A stretch of 64,000 nt of DNA from Saprospiraceae bacterium (GTDB lineage: Bacteria > Bacteroidota > Bacteroidia > Chitinophagales > Saprospiraceae): positions 20,617 to 84,616 of the forward strand of contig JADKCF010000015.1 of the NCBI GenBank assembly GCA_016714765.1, written 5' to 3'. The stretch's first letter is position 1; the number at the start of each line of letters is the position of its first letter. Below the pieces are notes generated by a model. It saw nothing but the letters and a program-made list of their open reading frames with translations, had not been told where the DNA came from and did no database searches. Both the position numbers and the translations under genes were made by a program. Shown piece by piece: positions 16,734 to 27,557 of the stretch.

Positions 16734-17267
16734 ATGATAGATTTAAGTCCGAAAATGCAGGATGCCATCAACCTTCAGATCAGTTATGAAAGTTATGCTT
16801 CCAATTTTTATCTTGCGCTTGCTTACTGGTGCGATGATCAAGCTTTGGAGGGGTGTAAAAAATTCTTCATGAGACAATCCGAAGAAGAAAGAATGCATAT
16901 GCTCAAACTGTATGACTATATGAGTGAATCAGGTGTTCACCCTGTGACGCCGGCTGTGCCTCAACCTCCAGTCACCTATTCAGGTATCCAGGCTGCATTC
17001 CAGAAAGTCTTCGAACAAGAAAGAAGTGTTACATTATCTATCCATAATCTGCTTAAATTAGCCCAGGACGAAAATGATTACAATACACAGCATTTTTTGC
17101 AATGGTATGTAGATGAGCAAAGAGAGGAGGAAGCAGTAATAAGGACTATTTTGGATCGCATCAAAGTCATCGGAGAAGGAGGTCAAAGTCTTTATTACAT
17201 AGACAAGGAAGTGGATAAAATCAATATTCAGGTTATAGCTGCAGAGGCGGCCGAAAAATCGAAATAA
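16734..17267 (+). CDS. ftnA: Ferritin
   Basis: A 177-residue non-haem ferritin that stores iron as a ferric mineral. Ferroxidase-centre residues are visible: a glutamate in ISYESYASNFYLALAYW, the ESEER-like SEEERMHMLKL, and a glutamate and glutamine further on (VFEQERSV, EQREEEAV). Length and helices fit the ferritin family, not the bacterioferritins. It stands alone between the GH30 gene and rpe and is followed by a hairpin. Confidence 0.92.
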   Translation: MIDLSPKMQDAINLQISYESYASNFYLALAYWCDDQALEGCKKFFMRQSEEERMHMLKLYDYMSESGVHPVTPAVPQPPVTYSGIQAAFQKVFEQERSVTLSIHNLLKLAQDENDYNTQHFLQWYVDEQREEEAVIRTILDRIKVIGEGGQSLYYIDKEVDKINIQVIAAEAAEKSK

Positions 17268-17291
17268 AAAGGGCGATAATTTGATTTACAA

Positions 17292-17321
17292 ATCAGATAT
17301 CTAAATGGGTGGCTATCTGAT
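17292..17321 (+). terminator. Hairpin downstream of ferritin
   Basis: Eight-base arms ATCAGATA (17292-17299) and TATCTGAT (17314-17321) with a 14-base loop. No T-run follows, so a terminator role is uncertain; it could also protect the ferritin mRNA end. Confidence 0.35.
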
Positions 17322-17374
17322 ATGGGGGTATTGAAAAAAAGTTTATTCCATTCTCTTATTTATATGAAACAAGT

Positions 17375-17382
17375 TATCTTTG
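17375..17382 (+). promoter_or_regulatory. -7 promoter box before rpe
   Basis: TATCTTTG matches TAnnTTTG and lies 68 bases before the rpe start. Confidence 0.45.
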
Positions 17383-17449
17383 CCGTTAAGATTTTAATGC
17401 CAGATATTCTTATTGTCCAATTCCTTTTTCAGAAAAATAATTTTAAAAA

Positions 17450-18124
17450 ATGAGCCACTATAAAATAGCTCCTTCATTTTTGGCTGCTGATTTTGGAAAC
17501 TTGCAGCGGGACATCGAGATGATCAACAATACAGAAGCGGATTGGTGTCATGTGGATATCATGGACGGGCTTTTTGTACCTAACATCAGTTTTGGCCAGG
17601 ACATTGTCAAAGTGATCAAAAAATACAGCAAATTGCCTTTGGATGTCCATCTGATGATCGAAAAACCAGAAAAATTTATAGAAAGTTTCAGAGAAGCAGG
17701 AGCCGACCATATAACCGTCCATCAGGAAGCATGTGTACATTTGCACAGAACAATACAACAAATCAAAGCTACAGGCGCAAAGGCAGGCGTTGCATTAAAT
17801 CCACATACACCAGTCTCCAGCCTTTATGATATCATCGAAGATCTGGATCTCGTGATACTAATGAGTGTAAACCCCGGTTTTGGTGGACAAAAATTTATTT
17901 ACCGAACCATCCATAAAATCAAGGAGTTGAAGGAAATGATTACCACCAGAAATTCCAGTACGCTGATCGAAATTGATGGGGGAGTAGGTCTGCAGAATGC
18001 GGAAGTGATACTCCAGGCTGGCGCAGATGTACTGGTTGCCGGCAATAGCGTCTTCCATGCTGACAATCCGCAATTAGCAGTATATGCACTTAAAAATCTT
18101 GGAATTTCAGGTTTGTATGCATAA
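17450..18124 (+). CDS. rpe: Ribulose-phosphate 3-epimerase
   Basis: A 224-residue TIM-barrel enzyme that interconverts ribulose 5-phosphate and xylulose 5-phosphate in the pentose phosphate pathway. The motifs are clear: IAPSFLAADF, HVDIMDGLFVPNISFG with the catalytic Asp and metal His, DVHLMIEKPEKFI, MSVNPGFGGQKFI, and EIDGGVG with the second catalytic Asp. Normal length. It stands alone with its own promoter. Confidence 0.97.
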   Translation: MSHYKIAPSFLAADFGNLQRDIEMINNTEADWCHVDIMDGLFVPNISFGQDIVKVIKKYSKLPLDVHLMIEKPEKFIESFREAGADHITVHQEACVHLHRTIQQIKATGAKAGVALNPHTPVSSLYDIIEDLDLVILMSVNPGFGGQKFIYRTIHKIKELKEMITTRNSSTLIEIDGGVGLQNAEVILQAGADVLVAGNSVFHADNPQLAVYALKNLGISGLYA

Positions 18125-18185
18125 TGGGCTTTATACACATAATATTTGACGCTGTATTTGCGTTTTTGATTTTTGAAAACTTATA

Positions 18186-20717
18186 ATGAAGCAAGCCTTT
18201 TCCCTTTTTTTATTCTTAACTATTGTAGCTCTGGTAAGTCTTGATGCACAGCAATGTGTAGTTTTTGGAATAGTAAGAGATATTGATACCAACACAGGTG
18301 TGGACTTTGCTACTATTTATGCTGACGGCACCTCCAATGCTACTGAGTCTGATCTCAATGGACAATATAAAATAATAGTAGAGGAAAATAAAAAAGTGAT
18401 TCTAAAGTTTTCAAGACTTGGATATACAGACATTTCTGTCACGGTTGAGCCTATGAAAGCAGGGCAAAAGAGAAATATCAATGTAAAAATGGTGCCCAAA
18501 TCTTCAGACCTGGAGATCATAGTCAGGGCCGGTAAGATCGAAGATGTAGGTATGGTGCGTGAAGAAGTAACGGAGCTTAAGATATTACCTACGGCATCCG
18601 GAAATTTCGAAAGTGTACTGCCTCATATTGCCCTTGGGCTTAGCTCCGGATCAGGAGGCGAACTGACATCTCAATACAATGTCAGGGGTGGCAACTATGA
18701 TGAAAACCTGATTTATGTAAATGATTTTGAGATATTCAGGCCACAACTCATCAGAAGCGGGCAGCAGGAAGGATTGAGTTTCCCGAATATCGACCTCATC
18801 AGGGATCTTGAATTTTCTTCAGGTGGATTTGAAAGCAAGTATGGGGATAAAATGTCGTCTGTGCTGGATATCAGGTATAAAAGACCAGAAGATTTCAGGG
18901 CCAGTGCCACCGCGAGTCTGCTTGGTGTTTCAGCCCATATGGAAGGCAGTACAAGGATAGGAAACAATGCTTATAACAAGTTGAGATACCTCGTAGGAGC
19001 CAGATACAAAACGAATGCATACTTACTGGGCAGTACCAATATTTCTGGAGAATACGTTCCTACATTTACGGACATACAGGCATATTTGAGCTATGAAGTC
19101 ACCAAAGATTTTCAGATTAGCCTCATCTCCAACTATAATGGAAGTAACTATAATTTTAAGCCTGCTTCCGGTAAAAGCAAAAAAGGTACAATCGATTTTC
19201 AACTGGAATTAAATACACTTTTCGAAGGACAGGAAAAAGACCAGTTTCAATATGGTATGAGTGGTGCTTCCTTTATTTATGTTCCTGAAAAGAAAAAAAA
19301 TCCATTATATCTCAAGTTGATGGCATCCGGATACCGAGCGTCTGAAGAAGAGAAATTTGATATTTTGGGGTACTACAGGCTATCACAAATAGAGACCGCA
19401 CTCGGAGACAATACGGGTCAGGAAATTGCAGTTTTGGGAACAGGAACACAACACACTTATGCCCGCAATTTTTTATACAATACCATTTACAATATTGAGC
19501 ATAAAGGAGGTATAGAGCTAACATCCAAAAATACAAATAACAACCAAAGATTGCACTTTTTGCAATGGGGAGCCAAGTATCAGAGCGAGACTTTCGAAGA
19601 TAAGCTCAATGAATGGGAGCGGATAGATTCAGCAGGATATTCGTTGCCTGATGATTCAGCGGAAATACTGCTTTCGAGAGTGCTGAAATCCAGCAACAAC
19701 ATCAGAAATGATCGGGTTCAACTGTTTTTTCAGGATGGTTTCAGTATCAAAAATGCAAACAGGGAGTTTAAAATTTCTGCAGGTGTAAGGACTTTGTACA
19801 GGTCTGTCAGCAATGAGTTTTTAGTCAGTCCTAGAGTCCAGGTTTTTTACAAACCCCTTTCGTGGAAAAAAGATATTTCCTTCAAATTGGCTGGAGGAAT
19901 GTATAATCAGGCTCCCCTTTACAGAGAAATGAGGCGACCCGATGGCACTGTCAATACCAACCTGAAATCTCAAAAATCTATTCACCTGGTTGCAGGTTTA
20001 TCGTATGACTTTACCTGGGAAAAAGTTAGTAACCGCCCATTTAGAATCATCTCTGAGATCTACTACAAAAAACTCTCTGATATGGTATCTTATGAATTGG
20101 ACAACGTAAGAATAAGGTATGCCGGCGAAAACAACTCAACAGGATATATCATGGGGTGGGACTTTAGAATCAATGGTGAGTTTGTACCCGGAGCAGAGTC
20201 ATGGATCAATCTGTCCTTTTTATCTGCCAGAGAAAGTATCAATGGGGTCAATCATCTGAGGTATGAGGTGATAGACTCCATGCGAGTGCCGGTCATCGTA
20301 AAATCAGTCCCAAGACCTACAGACCAGCTGATGACACTTAATATGTTTTTTCAGGATTACCTCCCTCGCAATGAAAATGTCAAGGTCAATCTCAATTTTT
20401 CAGTAGGTACAGGACTTCCATATGGTCCCAGGTCCAATAATGTGGAATTCAGAAATTTTTTCAGACTGAAGCCATATCACAGAATAGATGTTGGTTTTTC
20501 ATTCCAGTTATGGAAAGAAGAGTGGATCAAGCGCAAGCCTCGCCACCCTCTCCGATTTGCTAAAAGCAGCTGGATAAGTCTTGAAGCTTTCAACTTACTT
20601 CAGATTTCCAATCAGGCATCTGTCAACTGGATCAAAACTCTCACCAACGAAGAGTATGCTCTTCCGAATAACCTGACAGGAAGAAGGATCAACCTGCGCA
20701 TGAGGATTGATTTTTGA
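18186..20717 (+). CDS. TonB-dependent receptor with carboxypeptidase-regulatory-like domain
   Basis: An 843-residue outer-membrane protein: signal peptide ending LVSLDAQ, regulatory-like domain (about 25-108), plug (about 125-240, with YNVRGGNYDENLIYVNDFEI and SSGGFESKYGDKMSSVLDIRY) and a barrel to the C-terminus. This receptor type occurs as a single conserved copy in many Bacteroidota, apart from SusC-type systems. No partner lipoprotein or enzyme is adjacent, so the substrate cannot be inferred. No disruption. Confidence 0.85.
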   Translation: MKQAFSLFLFLTIVALVSLDAQQCVVFGIVRDIDTNTGVDFATIYADGTSNATESDLNGQYKIIVEENKKVILKFSRLGYTDISVTVEPMKAGQKRNINVKMVPKSSDLEIIVRAGKIEDVGMVREEVTELKILPTASGNFESVLPHIALGLSSGSGGELTSQYNVRGGNYDENLIYVNDFEIFRPQLIRSGQQEGLSFPNIDLIRDLEFSSGGFESKYGDKMSSVLDIRYKRPEDFRASATASLLGVSAHMEGSTRIGNNAYNKLRYLVGARYKTNAYLLGSTNISGEYVPTFTDIQAYLSYEVTKDFQISLISNYNGSNYNFKPASGKSKKGTIDFQLELNTLFEGQEKDQFQYGMSGASFIYVPEKKKNPLYLKLMASGYRASEEEKFDILGYYRLSQIETALGDNTGQEIAVLGTGTQHTYARNFLYNTIYNIEHKGGIELTSKNTNNNQRLHFLQWGAKYQSETFEDKLNEWERIDSAGYSLPDDSAEILLSRVLKSSNNIRNDRVQLFFQDGFSIKNANREFKISAGVRTLYRSVSNEFLVSPRVQVFYKPLSWKKDISFKLAGGMYNQAPLYREMRRPDGTVNTNLKSQKSIHLVAGLSYDFTWEKVSNRPFRIISEIYYKKLSDMVSYELDNVRIRYAGENNSTGYIMGWDFRINGEFVPGAESWINLSFLSARESINGVNHLRYEVIDSMRVPVIVKSVPRPTDQLMTLNMFFQDYLPRNENVKVNLNFSVGTGLPYGPRSNNVEFRNFFRLKPYHRIDVGFSFQLWKEEWIKRKPRHPLRFAKSSWISLEAFNLLQISNQASVNWIKTLTNEEYALPNNLTGRRINLRMRIDF

Positions 20718-20857
20718 TTTTTTTATAATCCAGGATATTTTAAGTACTTACCACCCATTTTGAACCCAAAAATGTCATAGTTTGGAGTGTTTTATAATCA
20801 TGATGAGTCATTTTTGCAATAGAAAAGAGGTGTAATAGCAAATTTGTGAATATTAAT

Positions 20858-20865
20858 TATCTTTG
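20858..20865 (+). promoter_or_regulatory. -7 promoter box before the FG-GAP protein
   Basis: TATCTTTG matches TAnnTTTG, 36 bases before the start at 20902. Confidence 0.45.
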
Positions 20866-20901
20866 GGGCAGAGTTAATAGTATTTCCAAAAAACTTACCT
20901 T

Positions 20902-23900
20902 ATGAACCAATACCCACGCATCAAACTATTATTAGTATTTTTATTTGCCAATTCCTTCTGTATAGCACAATTTACCCCTACAAAATTTCTTAATTGCGGG
21001 GGGTGTAAAATGAGAACTATTGTTCCCATGGACTTTGATATGGATGGGGATATCGACATGATTATGGATAACCATGATGCCAGCAGAATAGACTGGATGA
21101 CAAATGATGGCAAAGGCAATTTCAGTTCAGTAAAACAACTTTTGAAACCCAAAATCAACCAACTTTCATTTTTTGTTGTAGATTTTGATGATGATGGAGA
21201 CGCTGATATTTTTACGGACCATGATTTCTCAGACGAAATTTTTTACCATGAAAATCAGGGAAATTTGGTTTTCAAAACACCTGTATTAGTCAAAAGTGGC
21301 TTTGTAATAAGTGGTTTTAGTTATATGGGAGCAGAAGATTTTGACCTTGATGGTAAAAAAGAACTGATTGTTTCCAATTTGGGAATGAGAGGTTTAACTT
21401 TTTTTGAAAAACTTCCTGACAATACTTTTAAAGAGTCGTTGAAATATAACGGAATGAGTAAGGGCAGTCATAGGTTTACTATTTTGGACTTCGATAAAGA
21501 TGGAGATAAAGATATTATTGGGCAAGGGGGTACTTGGGGCTTTAATTTTTTTGAAAACGAAGGAAATGGAAAGTTTGAAAAAGCACGCACTTTAATGACT
21601 TTTGGGGCTAATCAATATGCTTCTTCCTTTGATATTGCAGATGTAGATGATGATGGTGATTATGATATCATGACCGGCAGGTATGGGTTTTATACTACTT
21701 TGTTTATTAATAACGGAGGCAATTATTTTCCTACCAATAAAATCATTGATATAAACAAAAATGTCAATTTTGCTGATGTTTATTTTTCTGATGTGGATGG
21801 TGACGGAGATCAGGATATTGTGCTGGACAGCAAACTTGGAACAGGAAATAATGAGGAGCATTCCGGATGGTATGAAAACTATGGTATTGGAGATTACAGC
21901 AAATTCAAAGAAATATTTTCTACTGCACAGAAACCGGATATTATTTTACTTGCAGATATTGATAATGATGGGGATGAGGATTTTATATCCAAATCATACT
22001 CCAATCTGAATATGTTCTATAAGAAAAATCTTTACCAAAGCCCATTTGTTCTAGGGCAGATATATCAGGATGAAAATGGGAATGCAGTAAAAGACCTTGA
22101 AGAAAAGCTGATGTTAACACAGGATTTGTTGCGTATAAATCCGGAACCGGTTGCAAAAGTTCTAACAGAAGGCGAGGGATTTAAATATTACCTGGATGCA
22201 GGATATTACACGTTTAAAATAGATACAGGCGTTTGCTGGTCGCTTACTACGCCGAAAAATTCGTATGCTTTTCAGGTTAATACTGCAAATATCTATAACA
22301 TTGATTTTGGACTTAAAAGGAAGAGTGAAGTAAAGGCCATAAAATCTTATCTATCTTCCATGCCAACAAGATGTGGGTTCACGGTACCTTTCCATATCAG
22401 TACAGAAAATACAGGTTGCAGAGAGACTAAAGCCAAAGTGTCATTGGTTCTGGATAAATTGGTAAAATACAAAGAGGCCGTACCTGCACCCAGTTTGATA
22501 TCAGGTGATACATTATGGTGGGATATGGACTCCATGCCTATCGAAAGTCACAAAGGTGTCACATTAAAACTTGAAATTGCTGGCGTTGAGTTTCAGGGAG
22601 ACACAATACGAATGCCAGTGAAAAGTTATATCTATTCATCGGGGGACACTTTGACGGCTGTTGATTCGTTTTATTATACATCAGTCATCAATTGCAGTTA
22701 TGATCCAAATGATAAACTGAATTACCCGAGCAGAGGAACAAAAAACTATACTCTCAGTGATGAAGAGTTGTTTTATGTTATCAGATTTCAGAACACCGGA
22801 AAAGATACTGCATTTACAGTTGAACTCAGAGATACAATGAACGCTAACCTCGATCTTAGAACGCTTAGAACAGTAGAATCAAGTCATGGCTTTTCAGCCA
22901 AATTTAATTATTCAGACAGGGAGTTTAGAATCAGATTTGATAACATCCTGTTACCTGACAGTTCCACTAATGAAGCTGGAAGTCATGGTTTTTTTGCTTT
23001 TGTGGTCAAGCCAAAGCAACAGTCATACAAAAAAATTGCTATCAGAAACAAAGCCTCCATTTTCTTTGATTATAACCCTCCTGTAAAAACCAACCTGACC
23101 CTCAATACTTTGGTCGATAATTTTTCCTGTATTGACTCGATAGGGCCCCGTGGGCAAGAGATATTGCCTATGCAGGCAGACCACCATTTTCATCAGATTG
23201 TTTGCCATGATGATAAAAATGCAAAAATTATACTGGCTCCCAAAGAAGGTATTCCTCCCTACAGGTACCAAAATAATGTTTTTTTGGATTCACTGCTTAT
23301 TGACAGTCTTGCAGAAGGTAGTTATTATTATTCCATCTCTGATAACGGAAATTGTATTGTTCAAACTGATACCATAAAAATAACTAATCCGTCCTTATTA
23401 TCCATGCAAATCAGAGTGGCAGACACTTTGTGTTTTGGCGAAAAAACGATGATTAAGTTTGATAATGTAAATGGAGGTGTACCTCCTTATCGTTACTTGC
23501 TGAACGAATTTGATGTAGTTGAAAATGAATTGGGACCAGGGATATTTCATATAAAAGTCAAAGACAAAAATGGATGTATTGCTGATACCTTAGTGCATAT
23601 TTTTGAAACGAATGAAATTCTGGTGAATTTCTCTACAAAGTTACCAGAAGATGTTCTTTTAAAAACTGGCTTAATCGAAGTCGATTCTATAAAAGGAGGT
23701 GTTCCTCCATTCAAATACGAATGGTCCACAGGAGAAAAAATCAGCAAAATCCACAATTTGGGTATTGGTATATATACTGTTACTATCACAGATGCGATAA
23801 ACTGCCAATACATAAGGGAGTTTGACTTTGTGGGGCCTCTGAGTACCTTTACAGAAGATCTAGATGATTTTAATGTTTCACCTAACCCTTTTTCAGATAT

Positions 23901-24111
23901 GATTCATATTCAATGGTCTAACCCTACATCTACTCCTTTGGTTTTATCAGTTGTGACCATGGATGGAAAACAGGTTTATATGTCAACCGTTCCTGAGAAT
24001 ACTGAACGATGGAACATTGATATAAGTAAGTTTGGGACTACCCATATTTTTAACTTAGAGCTGAGAGGTAAAAACGGTACTTCAAATAGAAAATTAGTGA
24101 GAGGGTATTAA
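20902..24111 (+). CDS. Secreted FG-GAP/SprB-repeat protein with T9SS sorting domain
   Basis: A 1069-residue secreted protein. After a signal peptide (FLFANSFCIAQ) come FG-GAP/VCBS-type calcium-binding repeats with many DxDxDGD motifs (MDFDMDGDIDM, DFDDDGDADIF, DVDGDGDQDIV; about 30-370). A DUF7619-like domain follows (about 600-735, ELFYVIRFQNTGKDTAF), then SprB-type repeats (about 770-985, GGVPPYRYLL and GGVPPFKYEWSTGEK). The C-terminal type A sorting domain begins at NVSPNPFSDMIHIQWSNPTS and ends KLVRGY. It would be exported by the T9SS and attached to the cell surface, probably as an adhesin or structural protein. Confidence 0.85.
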   Translation: MNQYPRIKLLLVFLFANSFCIAQFTPTKFLNCGGCKMRTIVPMDFDMDGDIDMIMDNHDASRIDWMTNDGKGNFSSVKQLLKPKINQLSFFVVDFDDDGDADIFTDHDFSDEIFYHENQGNLVFKTPVLVKSGFVISGFSYMGAEDFDLDGKKELIVSNLGMRGLTFFEKLPDNTFKESLKYNGMSKGSHRFTILDFDKDGDKDIIGQGGTWGFNFFENEGNGKFEKARTLMTFGANQYASSFDIADVDDDGDYDIMTGRYGFYTTLFINNGGNYFPTNKIIDINKNVNFADVYFSDVDGDGDQDIVLDSKLGTGNNEEHSGWYENYGIGDYSKFKEIFSTAQKPDIILLADIDNDGDEDFISKSYSNLNMFYKKNLYQSPFVLGQIYQDENGNAVKDLEEKLMLTQDLLRINPEPVAKVLTEGEGFKYYLDAGYYTFKIDTGVCWSLTTPKNSYAFQVNTANIYNIDFGLKRKSEVKAIKSYLSSMPTRCGFTVPFHISTENTGCRETKAKVSLVLDKLVKYKEAVPAPSLISGDTLWWDMDSMPIESHKGVTLKLEIAGVEFQGDTIRMPVKSYIYSSGDTLTAVDSFYYTSVINCSYDPNDKLNYPSRGTKNYTLSDEELFYVIRFQNTGKDTAFTVELRDTMNANLDLRTLRTVESSHGFSAKFNYSDREFRIRFDNILLPDSSTNEAGSHGFFAFVVKPKQQSYKKIAIRNKASIFFDYNPPVKTNLTLNTLVDNFSCIDSIGPRGQEILPMQADHHFHQIVCHDDKNAKIILAPKEGIPPYRYQNNVFLDSLLIDSLAEGSYYYSISDNGNCIVQTDTIKITNPSLLSMQIRVADTLCFGEKTMIKFDNVNGGVPPYRYLLNEFDVVENELGPGIFHIKVKDKNGCIADTLVHIFETNEILVNFSTKLPEDVLLKTGLIEVDSIKGGVPPFKYEWSTGEKISKIHNLGIGIYTVTITDAINCQYIREFDFVGPLSTFTEDLDDFNVSPNPFSDMIHIQWSNPTSTPLVLSVVTMDGKQVYMSTVPENTERWNIDISKFGTTHIFNLELRGKNGTSNRKLVRGY

Positions 24112-24223
24112 ATTATAAAAACCGGCAGATTACTTCCCTGACTCATAAAGTTTAATTTAATGATTTGAAATGCAAATGGATGTTTTTAGTGGAAAACCAT
24201 TAGATTCCATATGGAAATATGTT

Positions 24224-24231
24224 TACTTTTG
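24224..24231 (+). promoter_or_regulatory. -7 promoter box fixing the start of the next gene
   Basis: TACTTTTG lies 18 bases before the ATG at 24250. It lies downstream of another in-frame ATG at 24211, so that ATG would not be transcribed from this promoter and 24250 is the better start. Confidence 0.5.
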
Positions 24232-24249
24232 CTTCCACAATTAGTATCG

Positions 24250-27200
24250 ATGACCAGACTGTTTTTCATTTTATTTTTGATTATATATATTCACAAAGTT
24301 CATGCTCAGCCATGGCTATCTGATGGTGGTTCACACAATTTTTTTACGATCCAAAAAGAGTTTAACGATTACTGGCAGAATAAGACAGTGGAGAGAGGCA
24401 AAGGTTGGAAACAATTTAAAAGATGGGAATGGTACTGGCAGGATAGGGTAGACAGTTTGGGACATTTTCCACCTGCAGGATTGGTATTGGATAATTTTAC
24501 AAAATTTAAAAGAGAAAATAAAAATGCAGGCAGAATACTACAGGCCAACTGGCAGCCACTAGGACCGCAATTTACAATCGGTGGATACGCAGGGATTGGC
24601 AGAATAGGAAGTATTGCTTTTCATCCTACAAATAGTAATATCATATTTGCAGGAGCAGCCGGAGGGGGACTTTGGAAGTCTACTGATGGCGGCAACAGCT
24701 GGATGACAACAACGGATGATCTTGCATCATTAGGTGTTTCAGGTATTGCTATACATCCTTCTGACCCTAATACCATCTATTTAGCCACTGGTGACGGTGA
24801 CGGAGGTGATAATTATTCTATCGGAGTAGTCAAATCCACAGATGGTGGGTTAAATTTTAGCTCTACCGGACTTAATTGGTCCACCTTCTCATATCAACTT
24901 ATTCGCAGGATCCTGATTGATGCTGACAATCCTGCTATTATTATGGTTGCCGCTTCTGCTGGTATTTACAAATCTTCCAATAATGGAATGACCTGGGCAA
25001 ATGTGCTGAGTGGAGATTTTTATGATTTGGAAGCCAAACCCGGCAACGGTGAAACTACATGGTATGCCTCCACGGCCAATAATATTTATCGTTCTACCAA
25101 CGAAGGTAATACCTGGACTTCCGTATATAATGTATCTGGGAGTGGTAGATTATCGCTGGGAGTCTCTGCAGGTAATAATCAATATGTTTATGCTCTGAGT
25201 TCATTGTCATCCAATCATGGTTTTAAGGGGTTATACAGATCTATTGATTCAGGCTCCAATTTTCTCTTAGGTCTTCTTCCCCCAATATTATGGGTTGGGC
25301 TGCGAATGGTACAGATTCGGGAGGGCAGGGTTGGTATGACCTGGCGCTGGCCATAGACCCTGTAGATGCTGAAAAAGTTTATACTGGAGGTGTCAATACA
25401 TGGAAATCATCCAATGGAGGAACCACCTGGACAATAAAAACACATTGGTCAGGTGCAACTGGCGTACAAACAGTCCATGCAGACAAGCATGTACTCGAAT
25501 GGCAAGGCACCAATGTCCTCTGGGAAGGTAATGATGGCGGACTGTACAGGACACCTGATGGGGGCAATAAGTGGGAACATAAGACAAATGGAATGATGAT
25601 CAGCATGATCTACAGAATAGGCGTGTCTCAGACCAGCAGCAAGGTTATAGCAGGGCTTCAGGATAATGGTACTAAGTTGCGAAATACAAATGGTATCTGG
25701 TCAGACGTGATTGGTGGTGATGGCATGGATTGTGCTATTAAAAACACAGATGCAAATACCATGTATGGCTCCCTGTATAATGGAACAATATACAGATCTA
25801 CCAACGGAGGAGCAAGCTGGGCAGATATTCAAGCCAACATACCAGGGGTACCTACAGGTGCATGGGTGACTCCATATGTCCTTAACCCTTCTAATAATTC
25901 TAATATTTTGGCAGCCTATAATGAAGTTTACTCTTCATCTGACCAAGGAACAACATGGACATCCATAGGAAACACTACGCAAGTTGGTGGCAGTACAAAG
26001 ACGATCCTTGCAGTAGCACCTTCCAACGGATCTTACATTTATACAGGCAATTCATCCGTTCTTTACCGAACAACAAATGGTGGTTCCAGCTGGAGTCTGT
26101 TAACATCTCCAGGAGGGGGCATTTCCAGGTTAATAATACACCCGACAGATCCCAATATTATCTGGTGTACTCTTTCTAATTTTTCATCTGGTCAAAAAGT
26201 TTTAAAATCTGTCAATGGAGGATCTACGTGGACCAACCTTAGCGGAAATTTACCCAATTTACCGGCTAATACTTTAGTATATCAGAATAGTTCGAGTAAT
26301 GGGATATATGTTGGTATGGACATGGGAGTTTATTACAAAGATGATAATATGTCTGAATGGGAATTATTTGCTGATGGGCTTCCCAATGCCGAAATTACAG
26401 ATTTAGAAATCGACTATACTAATAATTTTATCTTGGCAGGGACTTATGGCAGAGGTATGTGGAAAACAGAGCTCAGAAACACTGTCCCAGCCTGTTTATA
26501 CCCGACACAAGTGTCAGCTGATAACATCACCAACACATCCATTTTCTTTAGCTGGGATGTCAATAGCCAGTCAAATGGTTTTGAATATGCCATGACAGCA
26601 ACAAGTTTGCCGCCATCCTCAGGGAACACTATAAATGGTAGTTTTATTAACATTACAGGATTGACAAGCAATACAAATTATTACTTTCACATCAGGACCG
26701 TATGTTCGACAAATACGTATTCACAATGGGTGACTGTTGGTCCAATAAAAACAGCAGTAGGATGTGGACAAACTTTTTATGACAGTGGTGGATCGGGTGC
26801 CAGTTACTCAGATCAAGAATCGAACATCTGGACAATTTGTCCGACTACCAGCTGCTATAATGTAAAGGCAACCTTCTCTTCTTTAAATATAGAAGCAAAC
26901 TGGGATGCCCTTTATGTGTTCAATGGCCCGTCGATCACTAGCCCCATGTTAGCCAGTAATAATAGTATAACTTTAGCCGGTTTTCCTGCAGGTGGCTATT
27001 ACGGGACTAGTGTGCCTGGGCCTTTTGCATCGACCCATGCAACAGGATGTCTGACATTCAGATTTCTTTCTGATGAAGCAACTACCGGTAGCGGCTGGGC
27101 CGCAGCTATCACCTGTGTGCTGAAAAATCCACTCGTAACTAACACAAATGATGATGGCCCGGGTTCATTGAGAGAGGCTATCGCTTGTGCACCTACTGGC

Positions 27201-27554
27201 ACTACACTCACTATTGACAATAGTCTGACAGGTCAGTTTATTGATTTGACTTCGACCACTATTGTCTTGAATAAAAATATCAATATAGTGCAGACCCCTT
27301 CTACCGAAATCAATATAAGAGCCTCAAACGATCTGCCGATTTTCGAAGTTTCTTCTTGTTGCCAGCTATATTTAAAAAATATCAACCTTTATCCTGATAG
27401 TGGCAACACCGGTAGAGCATTGATAAATAATGGGACTCTGACACTGGATGATACACATATTTTCGAAAATGGACTCCATCTGGGGTCAGGTAGCACAGTC
27501 CAAAATAACGGCACACTTACAGTAATAGGCAACTCTGGAATAATAAAAATTTAA
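24250..27554 (+). CDS. Secreted Asp-box (BNR/sortilin-like) protein with FN3 and CUB-like domains (frameshifted)
   Basis: About 1100 residues after correction. Signal peptide MTRLFFILFLIIYIHKVHAQ, then about ten Asp-box repeats of the S-x-D/N-G-G-x-x-W type (KSTDGGNSWM, RSTNEGNTWT, KSSNGGTTWT, RTTNGGSSWS) forming beta-propellers as in BNR/sortilin proteins. A fibronectin-III domain follows (TNTSIFFSWDV), then a CUB-like domain with cysteines (CGQTFYDSGGSG), and a NDDGPGSLREAI segment leading into a short beta-helix. The frame breaks at about 25260; one more T in the TTTT run gives FSLRSSSPNIMGW. No type A sorting domain is seen at the C-terminus. Probably a secreted or surface glycan-binding protein; enzyme activity is uncertain. 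Confidence 0.8.
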
Positions 27555-27557
27555 GGA

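Noticed and set aside
24211..24249. Upstream ATG for the BNR protein
   Set aside because: It lies within or before the likely -7 box and adds residues before a clean signal peptide.
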